64,000 nucleotides of DNA from DAHUYF01 sp963838385 (lineage in GTDB: Bacteria; Pseudomonadota; Alphaproteobacteria; ATCC43930; CGMCC-115725). Position 1 is the stretch's first letter. Every line of letters starts with the position of its first letter. A program made the position numbers and the translations under genes. Location: contig CAWIRE010000006.1 in NCBI GenBank assembly GCA_963838385.1, forward strand, positions 496,001-560,000, read 5' to 3'. The notes under the pieces were generated by a model. The model saw only the letters and a list, made by a program, of their open reading frames with translations. It had not been told where the DNA came from and did no database searches. Positions 47,800 to 57,099 of the stretch are shown here, piece after piece.

Positions 47800-48609
47800 G
47801 TGGCCGAGTTGATGCTGCAGCAGCGCCCGCTCCCCTCGCGCCCCCCGGAAGAGGCGGTGCAGCACTCGCTGCTGGCGCAGCTGCGGCAGTTCTATCGCGA
47901 GCTGATGCGGATCAAATACGCCCTCCATGCCGGGGCCAGGAGCTTCGCCGTCGAGGACAGCGAGGAGCGCCAGCAGGATCCGGTGGTGTTGGCGCATCAT
48001 CACCTCAAGGCCTATCTCGAGCGCCTTTATGTCGGCGCGACGCGCTCGGGCGGCATCTACAGCCCCGAACTCTATCGCGAGGCGCAGTACGTGATGGCGG
48101 CGCTCGCCGACGAGGTCCTGCTCTACATGACCGAGTGGGCGGGTCGGGCGCAATGGACCGACAATCTCCTTGAGATGGCGCTGTTCCAGACACGCATCGC
48201 CGGCGAGCGCATCTTCGACAATATCGACGCGCTGGTGGCGCGCGGCACCGCCGCCAATGCCGATCTCGCCGCCGTCTACCTCGTCATGCTGTCGCTGGGC
48301 TTTCGCGGCAAGTACCGCGCCATCGCCGACCAGTCGGCGCTGCGGCAGTACCGCCGCGCGCTCCGCCAGATCGTCGAGCGTCACGGGCCGCTGCGTTTCG
48401 AGCATGCGCTGCCGGTGTTCGGCGACGCCTATGCGCATACGCTGGACGAAGGCCGCCCCGTCAGGCTGCCGCATCTGCGGCCGTGGATCATGGCCATCGC
48501 CGCCGCGGTCGTGGCCTACCTCGTGATCCAGCAGGTCATCTGGTCGCGCGGCACCGCCGATGTCGAGACCGTGCTGCAGAGCCCCGTCTTGCAGCAGGAG
48601 AAACGCTGA
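47800..48609 (+). CDS. tssL: T6SS membrane subunit TssL (DotU)
   Basis: GTG 47800 gives 269 residues. The DotU cytoplasmic domain is visible in HHHLKAYLERLYVGATRSGG, EAQYVMAALADEVLLYMTEW, LLEMALFQTRIAGERIFDNI and VYLVMLSLGFRGKYRAI. A single C-terminal membrane helix follows (WIMAIAAAVVAYLVIQQVIW), with only a short periplasmic tail and no OmpA-type peptidoglycan-binding domain. It pairs with TssM and TssJ in the inner membrane. tssM starts three bases after its stop. Confidence 0.93.
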   Translation: MAELMLQQRPLPSRPPEEAVQHSLLAQLRQFYRELMRIKYALHAGARSFAVEDSEERQQDPVVLAHHHLKAYLERLYVGATRSGGIYSPELYREAQYVMAALADEVLLYMTEWAGRAQWTDNLLEMALFQTRIAGERIFDNIDALVARGTAANADLAAVYLVMLSLGFRGKYRAIADQSALRQYRRALRQIVERHGPLRFEHALPVFGDAYAHTLDEGRPVRLPHLRPWIMAIAAAVVAYLVIQQVIWSRGTADVETVLQSPVLQQEKR

Positions 48610-48612
48610 GCG

Positions 48613-51600
48613 ATGCTCGAGCTCATCGGCATACTGGCGCCCTACGCCGTGCTGATCGGCATCGTGGTCGCGCTGCTGGCGACGATCATCCTGGCGTTGA
48701 TCTTCCTGCTGCTGCGCCGCAGCACCGCGGCCAAGAGCGCGCCGCCGGCGCCAGCGCCGGCGGCGGGCGGGGCCTTGCTCGAGGCAGCGCCGGCCTCGGC
48801 CGTGCCGCTGCCGGAGCTGCGCCAATCCTTTGCCGCGGCGCTGCGCTATCTGCGCCGCGTGACGCCCGGCTATGGCTGGCGCTACGCCATCCCGTGGTAT
48901 CTCGTTCTCGGCGAGAAGGGCTCGGGCAAGACGAGCCTGCTGGACGAGCTCGAGGCGCTGCGCCCGGCCGGCGTGATGCAGGCCGAGCCGCCGCAGCCCG
49001 GCCGCGCGCTCACCTGGCATTTCTTCGACGGCGGCGTCGTGCTCGACGTGGCGGGCCAGCTCGTTCTCGACCCCGCGCGCCCGCATGGCGACGACCGCGC
49101 CTGGCGATTGCTGCTGCTGCTGCTCGCCGAGCATCGCCCCGTCCGCCCCATCGACGGCATCGTCGTCACCATTCCCTGCGGCGATTTCGTCGGCCCCGAC
49201 CGGCTCGACGTCGACGCGCTGCTGGCCAAGGCCGACCAGATGCACCGCCATCTGCTCGATTTGCAGCAGCGCCTCGGGCTGAAGCTGCCGGTCTATGTCG
49301 TGGTCACCAAATGCGATTGGATCCCGGGCTTCCAGAGCTTCTGGAGCGAGGCGCCGGCCAATCGGCGCGACGAGATCTTCGGCTGGTCGAGCGGGCGCGA
49401 TCTCGAAGCCGAGGTGACGGCCGAAGGCTTCGACCAGGCCTTCATCGGGCTGGCCGCGACGCTCTACCGGCTGCACCTCGACCTCGCCGGCAAGGAGGCC
49501 GACCTCGCCGACCCCGAAGGCGCGCTGCTCTTCCCGACCGAGTTCGAGCGCCTGCACGAGCCGCTGCGCCTCTACTGCACCAGCCTCTTCCGTCAGAGCG
49601 TCTATCACGACGCCTTCTTCTTCCGCGGCCTCTATTTCGTCGGCGACGGCGGCCCGCCGCCGCGGCGGTCGGCCGGTCTCGTCGCCAGCGTCGGCCATGA
49701 CCGCATACCGGCCGCGACCGAGCAGCCGCGGCGATGGCCGCTCTTCGCCCGCGACCTCTTCGCCAAGAAAATCCTGCGCGAGCGCAATCTCGCCGCGATC
49801 GCGCGATCGAGCCAGCTGCCGCGCTCGCGGCCGGTGCGCATCGCCGCTTCCGTCCTCGCCGCCTTCGTGCTCGTGGGCGGCTTCGGCCTGTGGCATGCCG
49901 AGCGCCAGCTGGCGCGCGAGACCCGCTCGCTGATGCAGCCGATCACCTACATCGCGCAGAGCATGGGCCGGGCGCAGCAGCGGGCGAACGGCATCCCCAC
50001 CGCCACCGCCAGCGCCGCCGACGCCACCGCGCTTCTCGGCATGTTCGCCCGGCTCGATGTCGAGCATCTGCGCTCGTTCTGGCTGCCGGGCTCGTGGCTC
50101 TCCGGCATCGACAACCGCATCGTCGGTCACTTCACGCTGGGCTTCAACGCGGTCGTTCTCGACGCCATGCGCCGCGAGTTCGACCGCCGCGCCGACGCGC
50201 TGATCAGCGACGCCGTGGCGGGCCGCGGCAAGCCGCTCGAAGGCAAACCCTACGCGCTCGCCGGCAGCCCCGAGATGCGGCGCATCGCCGCCTATATCGG
50301 GGGGCTGCGGCAGATCGAGGACGCGGCCCAGACCTACAATCGCCTCGAGACCTCGGAACGCCCGCTGGCCGATATCGAGACGCTGACCGCCTTCCTGCTC
50401 GACACCAAGCTGCCGCACGAGTTCTTCGCCAACAGCGCGCTCTACGCCGACGCGCTGCGCCATGTCATGATCCGCCGCTTCGATCCTGCCTATTACGGCG
50501 GGCGCGCCGTCGCCGGCTTGCAGGCGCTGGTTCAGCCGGTCGGGCTGCTGATGGCCTTCAACGGTCCGATCACCAGCCGCTTCCTGCAGGTGGTGACCGC
50601 CCTCGACGAGCTCGACCGCGCCGTGGCGACCCGCGGCGACTCGGCGGCGGCGCTCGCCCGCCTCAACGAGGCGCTGGCGACGGCGCAGGCCATGCTCGGC
50701 GATCCCGACTTCGCCTGGGTGCTGCGCCCGCGCATCGAGGACGATCCGGATTTTGCCCGGCTGATGGCGCAGGTCGGCGGCTCGGCCTTCTTCGGACCCG
50801 GGGCCGCGCAGTTCCTGCAGCAGCGCGCCGACATCCGCCTGCGGCAGCTGCAGAGCGATCTCGCCCAGCTCAAGCTGCGCCGCTCCGTGCCGCTGCTCGA
50901 CCAGGGCGACGGACATCTGGCGCTCCGCCTGTCGCCGCCGGCGGCGCGCCTTGCCGCGGCGCTGCCGCCGCTGCTCGGGCGCTCCTTCATGGCGCCCGCC
51001 CAGCCGCGCCTGATCGCCACGCCCGCTTCCGGTCGGGCGAGCGGCTGGGATCCCAACCAGCTGACCGCGGCGATCACGCTCTATCAGGGGTACGAGCAGT
51101 TCCTCGACACCGATCTGCAGCTGGTGCCGGCCGATTTCCGCCGCGTCGTCGATGCGGCGGCGCGCCAGCGGCTCAACCTCAACATGACGGCGGCGATTGC
51201 CGGCGCCCAGGTGACCGGGGAGGGGCCGGGCTCGGCGCAAACCGCCGAAGGGCAGCTTTTCGCCCAGACCCAGGCCTTCGGCCGCGCCGCGCGGCCGCTC
51301 GGCGACCTCCTCAGCGTGCTGTCGCAGCTCAATCTCCAACAGACCTACGCCACGCTGCGCGACCTGACGGGGCGCCAGGCCTATGGGCTGCTGCAGCAGG
51401 TCGACCAGCTGCTGGAGCGCGAGCAGCCCTACACCATGCGCGGCAGCATCCGCCCGTGGAACCCGTCGGTCCCGGCCACCCTGGTCGCGTTCGGCCTGCG
51501 CGATGATGTCGAGCTGGCGCAATATCTCGATACCGAGCGCGGCTGGGTGGCGCGGCTGGCGAGCGACGGCGCCCAGCCGCTGCTGGATTTCCTCACGCGC

Positions 51601-52692
51601 AGCGACTTCACCTTCGACTGGCGGCCGACGCCGCTGGTGCCGAAATGGCAGCGCATCGTCCTGGAGCTGCAGAAATACCAGGACAACAATCCGCGCAACT
51701 CGGTGACGGCGCTGGAGAACTTCATTCGCTTCGACCTCGCCCAGGTGACGCGGGACGGCTGCGTCGAGCAGCTGTCGGGCGACCGCTACGCCGCCACCGG
51801 CGATTATTTCCTCGATCGCCGCTACGCGCTGCGCCAGGGGTTGCTGGGGCAGTGCGGTCAGATCGCGAGCTCGGCCGGTGCCGCCAGCTATACCCAGCTC
51901 GCCGACGCCTTCAACCGCAGCCTCGCCGGCCGCTACCCCTTCGCCAGCGTCGCCGCCGGAGACGATGTGGCCGCCGCCGAGCTCAACCCGATCCTCGACT
52001 ATCTCCGCCTCTTTGCCGCCGAGGCCCCGGCGGCGCGCCGGGCGCTTGCCCGCGGCAGCAGCGCGGCGCAGCAGGAGGCGCTCGCCTTCCTCGACCAGAT
52101 GGACAAGGTGCGCGCCTTCTTCGCGCCCTTCCTCGACGACAGCGGCAGCGAGCTGCCCGGCTATGACGTCGCCGTCGATTTCCGCGTCAACCGCAGCTTC
52201 GAGCGCGGCGCCGACCAGATCATCGACTGGCAGGTGACGATCGGCGATCAGGCGGTGCGCCGCGGCGACCCGGCGAGGCTCGTGCGCTGGCATCTCTCCG
52301 ATCCCGTCGGCGTCAGCCTGCGCTGGGCCAAGGACGGCCCGGTCTCGCCGGTGCTGGAGCAGGTCGCCGCCCCGCCGGACTCGCAGAACCGCGTGGTGAG
52401 CTGGCGCTATGACGATCGCTGGGCGCTGCTGCGGCTGCTGATGGCGCATCGTGCGCCGTCGACCGACCTCGACCGGCGCGCCGCGATCGTGCCGCAGGTG
52501 CTCGAATTCACCGCCCGCACCGTCGGCGTGATCGGCCCGGAAGCCAAGTCGCCGGGTCCGGTCGGCCAAGCCAAGGCCTTCATCCGCCTCAAGCTTTCGA
52601 CCACGCCGCCGGGCAGCAAGGCGGCGGCGGCGCTGGTCATGCCCGACTTCCCGACGCACGCTCCGCTGCTCGCGGCCGAGGTGTCGCAGTGA
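48613..52692 (+). CDS. tssM: T6SS membrane subunit TssM (IcmF)
   Basis: This 1359-residue protein has an N-terminal membrane segment (YAVLIGIVVALLATIILALI) and a cytoplasmic nucleotide-binding domain with Walker A GEKGSGKTS near residue 100. Another helix follows near residue 415 (VRIAASVLAAFVLVGGFGLW), then a long periplasmic region ending in a beta-rich C-terminus (GVSLRWAKDGPVSPVLEQVA). The intact P-loop suggests ATP binding. It forms the trans-envelope scaffold with TssL and TssJ. The stop overlaps the tssA GTG (GTGA). A long antisense open frame covers the gene and is treated as a composition artefact. Confidence 0.96.
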   Translation: MLELIGILAPYAVLIGIVVALLATIILALIFLLLRRSTAAKSAPPAPAPAAGGALLEAAPASAVPLPELRQSFAAALRYLRRVTPGYGWRYAIPWYLVLGEKGSGKTSLLDELEALRPAGVMQAEPPQPGRALTWHFFDGGVVLDVAGQLVLDPARPHGDDRAWRLLLLLLAEHRPVRPIDGIVVTIPCGDFVGPDRLDVDALLAKADQMHRHLLDLQQRLGLKLPVYVVVTKCDWIPGFQSFWSEAPANRRDEIFGWSSGRDLEAEVTAEGFDQAFIGLAATLYRLHLDLAGKEADLADPEGALLFPTEFERLHEPLRLYCTSLFRQSVYHDAFFFRGLYFVGDGGPPPRRSAGLVASVGHDRIPAATEQPRRWPLFARDLFAKKILRERNLAAIARSSQLPRSRPVRIAASVLAAFVLVGGFGLWHAERQLARETRSLMQPITYIAQSMGRAQQRANGIPTATASAADATALLGMFARLDVEHLRSFWLPGSWLSGIDNRIVGHFTLGFNAVVLDAMRREFDRRADALISDAVAGRGKPLEGKPYALAGSPEMRRIAAYIGGLRQIEDAAQTYNRLETSERPLADIETLTAFLLDTKLPHEFFANSALYADALRHVMIRRFDPAYYGGRAVAGLQALVQPVGLLMAFNGPITSRFLQVVTALDELDRAVATRGDSAAALARLNEALATAQAMLGDPDFAWVLRPRIEDDPDFARLMAQVGGSAFFGPGAAQFLQQRADIRLRQLQSDLAQLKLRRSVPLLDQGDGHLALRLSPPAARLAAALPPLLGRSFMAPAQPRLIATPASGRASGWDPNQLTAAITLYQGYEQFLDTDLQLVPADFRRVVDAAARQRLNLNMTAAIAGAQVTGEGPGSAQTAEGQLFAQTQAFGRAARPLGDLLSVLSQLNLQQTYATLRDLTGRQAYGLLQQVDQLLEREQPYTMRGSIRPWNPSVPATLVAFGLRDDVELAQYLDTERGWVARLASDGAQPLLDFLTRSDFTFDWRPTPLVPKWQRIVLELQKYQDNNPRNSVTALENFIRFDLAQVTRDGCVEQLSGDRYAATGDYFLDRRYALRQGLLGQCGQIASSAGAASYTQLADAFNRSLAGRYPFASVAAGDDVAAAELNPILDYLRLFAAEAPAARRALARGSSAAQQEALAFLDQMDKVRAFFAPFLDDSGSELPGYDVAVDFRVNRSFERGADQIIDWQVTIGDQAVRRGDPARLVRWHLSDPVGVSLRWAKDGPVSPVLEQVAAPPDSQNRVVSWRYDDRWALLRLLMAHRAPSTDLDRRAAIVPQVLEFTARTVGVIGPEAKSPGPVGQAKAFIRLKLSTTPPGSKAAAALVMPDFPTHAPLLAAEVSQ

Positions 52693-53813
52693 GCGCCGAG
52701 GCACTGTCGCGTCCGCCCGAGCCGGCGCCCGCCGGCTCGCCCCAGGGCGTTGATGTCGATGCCATCCTGGCGCCTCTGCCGGGCTCCAGCCCGACCGGCG
52801 CGTCGCTGCGGCTGGCCGGCGATTACGAGCGCCTCCGCGAGGCGCGGCGCGAGGACGACGCCGGCCTGCCGCAAGGCGTCTGGCAGACGGAGTTGAAGCG
52901 CGCCAACTGGGACGAGGTGGTGCGACTCGCCGGCGAGGCGCTGGCCACGCGCTCGAAGGATCTGCAGATCGCCTGCTGGCTGCTCGAAGGCCTCGTCCAT
53001 CGCCGCGGCTTTGCCGGCCTGCCCACCGGCCTCGGGCTCATCATCGGGCTGTGCCAGGCATTCTGGCCCGAGCTTCATCCCGCCATCGAGGACAAGGATC
53101 TCTCCTACCGCGTGGCGCCTCTGGAATGGCTCAACGCGCATCTGCCGCAGACGCTCTACCGGCTGCCGCTGACCCGCGCCGGGATCGTCACGCCCAACGA
53201 GTATGCCTGGGAGCATTACGCCAATGCCTTGCGGCTCGAGCAGATCCAGAAGGCGCATCCGAGCGCCAAGCCGGGCGCCGGCGTCAAGCTCGCGCAGTTC
53301 GAGGCCGCGGCGGCGGCCACGCCCAGCGCCGTCTATCAGGGCACGCTGCGCCGCATCGAGGCCTCGCTGGCGCTGCTCGGCGACCTCGACCGGCTGCTCG
53401 ACGAGCATTGCGGCCGCGAGGCGCCCAGCCTCGCGGCGCTGCGGGGGGCGCTGATCAATATCCAGGGACTGATGCAGACGATCCTCAGAAATCGAGGCGA
53501 GGTGCCGATGGCGGCAGAAGCGACGAGACCGGTGGCCGCGCCCGAGCCGGCGCCGGCGAGCGAGGAAGCGGTGGCCGAGCCCGCGCCGCCGCCCTTCGAC
53601 GGTGTGATCCGCGACCGCGACGAGGCCTACCGGCTCATCCTGGAGGTGGCGGAGTTCCTGTCGCGCACCGAGCCGCACAGCCCGACGCCCTACCTGCTGC
53701 GCCGCGCCTATTCCTGGGGGATGATGCCGCTGCACGAGCTGCTGGCGGAGATGACGCGCGGGCGCAATGATCTCGCCGCGCTGTTCGAGCTGCTCGGGCT
53801 CAATCCTCGTTAA
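52689..53813 (+). CDS. tssA: T6SS TssA (ImpA) cap/assembly protein
   Basis: The GTG start overlaps the tssM stop. The 374-residue product has an ImpA N-terminal domain: DAILAPLPGSSPTGASLRLA, DWE-like ANWDEVVRLAGEALATRSKD, LQIACWLLEGLVHRRGFAGL and LCQAFWPELHP. The C-terminal domain ends DEAYRLILEVAEFLSRTEPH and RRAYSWGMMPLHELLAEM. TssA coordinates baseplate docking and tail polymerisation. A 161-base gap with AT-rich parts separates it from tssB. Confidence 0.93.
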   Translation: MSAEALSRPPEPAPAGSPQGVDVDAILAPLPGSSPTGASLRLAGDYERLREARREDDAGLPQGVWQTELKRANWDEVVRLAGEALATRSKDLQIACWLLEGLVHRRGFAGLPTGLGLIIGLCQAFWPELHPAIEDKDLSYRVAPLEWLNAHLPQTLYRLPLTRAGIVTPNEYAWEHYANALRLEQIQKAHPSAKPGAGVKLAQFEAAAAATPSAVYQGTLRRIEASLALLGDLDRLLDEHCGREAPSLAALRGALINIQGLMQTILRNRGEVPMAAEATRPVAAPEPAPASEEAVAEPAPPPFDGVIRDRDEAYRLILEVAEFLSRTEPHSPTPYLLRRAYSWGMMPLHELLAEMTRGRNDLAALFELLGLNPR

Positions 53814-53974
53814 GGAACCGCACAGGATTTACTTTGACGTGACCGTATTGCGACGAAAGCGCCTAAAGCTGCGACAAGATAATCGGCGCACGAGGTACAA
53901 TCCACTTGATTGCGCGGTTTGAATGAATTTAACTCCGTGATCGTTGCGCAGAGTGCCTTCGAGGGGAGGTTCAC

Positions 53975-54496
53975 ATGGCCGAGAGCACACAACACAAGCT
54001 CGATCGGGTACGCCCGCCGCGGGTCCAGATCACCTACGACGTCGAGATCGGTAATGCGATCGAGAAGAAGGAGCTGCCCTTCATCGTTGGCATTCTCGCC
54101 GATCTCTCGGGCAAGCCGGTCGAGGCGCTGCCGCCGGTCAAGGACCGGAAATTCGTCGAGATCGACCGCGACAATTTCAACGACGTGCTGGCGGCGATCT
54201 CGCCGCGGCTCGCCTTCCGCGTGCCCAACAAGCTGGTCAAGGACAGCCCCGATCAGCTCAACGTCGAGCTGGTCTTCAAGACCATGGACCAGTTCGGGCC
54301 GGTGGAGATCATCCAGCAGGTGCCGGCGCTGAAGAAGCTCTATGAGGGGCGCCAGCGGCTGCGCGACCTGCTCACCAAGCTCGACGGCAATGACGGCCTC
54401 GACGCGCTGCTCAAGGATGTCATCCAGAACACCGAGAGCCAGGCCACGCTCAAGAAGGATCTCGGCGACGGCGCCGAGGCGAAGCCCGCTCAATAA
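53975..54496 (+). CDS. tssB: T6SS contractile sheath small subunit TssB
   Basis: The 173-residue product starts MAESTQHKLDRVRPPRVQIT and has YDVEIGNAIEKKELPFIVGI, LADLSGKPVEALPPVKDRKF and FKTMDQFGPVEIIQQVPALK, the TssB/VipA hallmarks. It heterodimerises with TssC to form the sheath. A GGGGAGG ribosome-binding site precedes ATG 53975. It is 21 bases upstream of tssC. Internal promoters between tssA and tssB are possible given the 161-base gap. Confidence 0.96.
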   Translation: MAESTQHKLDRVRPPRVQITYDVEIGNAIEKKELPFIVGILADLSGKPVEALPPVKDRKFVEIDRDNFNDVLAAISPRLAFRVPNKLVKDSPDQLNVELVFKTMDQFGPVEIIQQVPALKKLYEGRQRLRDLLTKLDGNDGLDALLKDVIQNTESQATLKKDLGDGAEAKPAQ

Positions 54497-54517
54497 AGCT
54501 CCGGAGAGGAGACGCAC

Positions 54518-55990
54518 ATGGCTGAGGAACCCCAGGGCGGCAACGGCGCAGCGCCGGCCAGCCTGCTCGACAAGATCATCGTCGAGGGCAAGCTCGCACG
54601 CGACAACTCGCAGCGCAGCTACGCCCGCGACCTCGTCGGCGAATTCGTCCACGACGTGCTCGCCGAGGGCGGCACGGTCAAGGCCGATGTCGCCGAGGCG
54701 ATCAACGACCGCATCGCCGAGATCGACGATCTCCTGAGCGCGCAGCTCAACGAGATCCTGCACCATCCCGACGTGCAGAAGATGGAGGCGTCGTGGCGCG
54801 GCCTGAACTACATGGTGATGAACACCGAGACCAGCACGCGCCTCAAGCTCCGGCTGCTCAACATCACCAAGGCGGAGCTCTTCAAGGATCTCGACAAGGC
54901 GGTCGAATTCGATCAGAGCGCGCTCTTCAAGAAGGCCTATGAAGAGGAATACGGCACCTTCGGCGGCCATCCCTACAGCATGCTGCTCGGCGACTACGAG
55001 TTCAGCCGGCATCCGCAGGACGTGGCGCTGCTGCAGAAGCTGTCGAGCGTCGCCGCGGCGGCGCATGCGCCCTTCATCGCCTCGGCGAGCGCGCGGCTCT
55101 TCGACATGGACAGCTTCACCGAGCTCGGCATTCCCCGCGATCTCGCCAAGATCTTCGAGAGCATGGAGCTGGTCACCTGGCGCTCCTTCCGCGAGAGCGA
55201 GGATTCGCGCTACGTGACGCTGGTGCTGCCGCACATCCTGCTGCGGCTGCCCTACGGCCCCAACACCGTGCCGGTCGAAGGCATGAACTTCGTCGAGGAC
55301 ACCGACGGGCGCGACCACACCAAGTATCTCTGGGGCAATGCCGCCTGGGCGCTCGGCGTGCGCATCACCGACGCCTTTGCCAAGCATGGCTGGACGGCGG
55401 CGATCCGCGGCGTCGAAGGCGGCGGCAAGGTCGAGGGGCTGCCGGCACACACCTTCCTCACCGACGAGGGCGACATCGCGCTGAAATGCCCGACCGAGAT
55501 CGCGATCACCGATCGGCGCGAGAAGGAGCTGAGCGATCTCGGCTTCATCGCGCTGGTGCATTGCAAGGGCACGGACTACGCCGCCTTCTTCGGCGGCCAG
55601 ACCACGAACAAGCCCAAGGTCTACAATCTCGCGACCGCCAATGCCAACGCCAACCTCTCGGCGCGGCTGCCCTACATGCTCAACGCGTCGCGCTTCGCGC
55701 ATTACATCAAGGTCATCATGCGCGACAAGATCGGCTCCTTCATGACCAAGGAGAACGTGCAGACCTATCTCAACACCTGGATCATCGACTACGTCCTGGG
55801 CAAGGACGATGCCGGCCAGGATCTGAAGGCGAAATATCCCCTGCGTGAGGCCCGGGTCGACGTCTTCGACGTGCCGGGCAAGCCGGGCGCCTATCGCGCC
55901 ACGGTCTTCCTCCGGCCGCATTTCCAGCTCGAGGAACTCACCGCGTCGATCCGCCTGGTGGCCGAGCTGCCGCCGCCGGCGGCGGCGTAA
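54518..55990 (+). CDS. tssC: T6SS contractile sheath large subunit TssC
   Basis: The 490-residue product has the VipB/TssC core: LNEILHHPDVQKMEASWRGL, NYMVMNTETSTRLKLRLLNI, LGDYEFSRHPQDVALLQKLS, RDHTKYLWGNAAWALGVRIT and LSARLPYMLNASRFAHYIKV. The C-terminal part (ATVFLRPHFQLEELTASIRL) is the region ClpV would act near in systems that have it. Complete length. It follows tssB with its own GGAGAGGAG site. Confidence 0.97.
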   Translation: MAEEPQGGNGAAPASLLDKIIVEGKLARDNSQRSYARDLVGEFVHDVLAEGGTVKADVAEAINDRIAEIDDLLSAQLNEILHHPDVQKMEASWRGLNYMVMNTETSTRLKLRLLNITKAELFKDLDKAVEFDQSALFKKAYEEEYGTFGGHPYSMLLGDYEFSRHPQDVALLQKLSSVAAAAHAPFIASASARLFDMDSFTELGIPRDLAKIFESMELVTWRSFRESEDSRYVTLVLPHILLRLPYGPNTVPVEGMNFVEDTDGRDHTKYLWGNAAWALGVRITDAFAKHGWTAAIRGVEGGGKVEGLPAHTFLTDEGDIALKCPTEIAITDRREKELSDLGFIALVHCKGTDYAAFFGGQTTNKPKVYNLATANANANLSARLPYMLNASRFAHYIKVIMRDKIGSFMTKENVQTYLNTWIIDYVLGKDDAGQDLKAKYPLREARVDVFDVPGKPGAYRATVFLRPHFQLEELTASIRLVAELPPPAAA

Positions 55991-56025
55991 GCCCGGGGCA
56001 ATGAGGGGATAAGAGGAGAGACGTC

Positions 56026-56526
56026 ATGGCGAGCAACATGTTCCTCAAGCTGCAGACGCCGGACATCACCGGAGAGTCTACAGACAGCGACCACACCGGC
56101 GAGATCCAGGTTCTGTCCTGGAGCCATTCCTTCAACCAGCCGACCTCGCCGACGCGCAGCTCGGCGGGCGGCGGCACGGTGGAGCAGGCGAACCACTCCG
56201 ACTTCACCATCACCAAATACATCGACAGCTCCACCGACGATCTCTTGAAGCAGTGCTGGAGCGGCAAGATGATCACCACCGGCACCTTCACCGCCTACCG
56301 CGCCGACGGCGACAACAAGCCGGTAAAGTATCTCGAGATCGTGATGTCGAACATCATCGTCTCCAATGTCAGCTTCGGCGGCGGCGCCGGCGACATCGCG
56401 ACCGAGACGGTGGCGCTCAATTACGGCATCATCGAGTACAAATACATCCCGCAGAAGAAGGATGACGGCACCGCCGATGGCGCCCAGCCGGTGAAGCACG
56501 ACCTGATGAAGCAGGAAGTGTCGTAA
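56026..56526 (+). CDS. hcp: T6SS inner-tube protein Hcp (TssD)
   Basis: The 166-residue product shows MFLKLQTPDITGESTDSDHT, GEIQVLSWSHSFNQPTSPTR, DFTITKYIDSSTDDLLKQCW and YLEIVMSNIIVSNVSFGGGA, typical of Hcp hexamer-forming tube subunits and exported effector carriers. No extra C-terminal effector domain is fused. It lies inside the operon between tssC and tssE. Confidence 0.95.
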   Translation: MASNMFLKLQTPDITGESTDSDHTGEIQVLSWSHSFNQPTSPTRSSAGGGTVEQANHSDFTITKYIDSSTDDLLKQCWSGKMITTGTFTAYRADGDNKPVKYLEIVMSNIIVSNVSFGGGAGDIATETVALNYGIIEYKYIPQKKDDGTADGAQPVKHDLMKQEVS

Positions 56527-56631
56527 GCAGGAGATGACGGCCGTCGGGCTTCGCTTCGGGGCGGCCTCGACGGAAGCGCGGGAGCGGGGCGCAGGGCGTT
56601 CTCCGCCCCGCGCCGCTGTCGCCGGCGCGCC

Positions 56632-57099
56632 ATGAGCGAGCCGCGCTTCGTTTCCGGTGCGACGGCGCCGCTGTTCGAGCGCCTCACCGATCTCGATCCC
56701 GCCAGCGAGGGCGAGCCGCGCCCGTTGCGTGTGCTGACCCCGGCGGGATTGCGGGAATCGGTGGCGCGCGAGCTCGACCGGCTGCTCAACACCCGGGCGC
56801 CGGTCGCGGCCGATGTGCTGGCCAAGCGCCAGCGCACCACCGTCGATTACGGCATTCCCGATCTGTCGCTGTTCGCGCCGCGCGATTTCGACAGCCAGAG
56901 CCGGCTGATCGAGACGATCCGCGACGCCATCGCCGCTTACGAGCCGCGCCTCGCCGATCCGCGCGTGCGCGTCGAGCAGGCGGCGCAGAACGGCGCGCTC
57001 ATCGTCCATGTCGATGGCGGGCTGCGTCTGGGCACGGTGATCGAGCCGGTCTCCTTCGCCGTCTCGGTCCAGCGCGGCAGCGAGCGCTATGGCGACTGA
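56632..57099 (+). CDS. tssE: T6SS baseplate subunit TssE (gp25-like)
   Basis: The 155-residue product has PLFERLTDLDPASEGEPRPL, VARELDRLLNTRAPVAADVL, TVDYGIPDLSLFAPRDFDSQ and IRDAIAAYEPRLADPRVRVE, matching the gp25/TssE fold including the conserved EPR-type segment. It acts as a wedge component. A 105-base GC-rich gap separates it from hcp. It overlaps tssF by 11 bases. Confidence 0.93.
   Translation: MSEPRFVSGATAPLFERLTDLDPASEGEPRPLRVLTPAGLRESVARELDRLLNTRAPVAADVLAKRQRTTVDYGIPDLSLFAPRDFDSQSRLIETIRDAIAAYEPRLADPRVRVEQAAQNGALIVHVDGGLRLGTVIEPVSFAVSVQRGSERYGD

Noticed and set aside
47779..52704. A 1641-codon open frame antisense to tssL-tssM-tssA
   Set aside because: It mirrors strong GC-third-position bias of the sense genes, shows no domain motifs, and the sense strand holds well-marked T6SS genes.
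53814..53974. Sigma-54 promoter between tssA and tssB
   Set aside because: No convincing GG-N10-GC pair at -24/-12 spacing was found; the gap may hold another promoter type.
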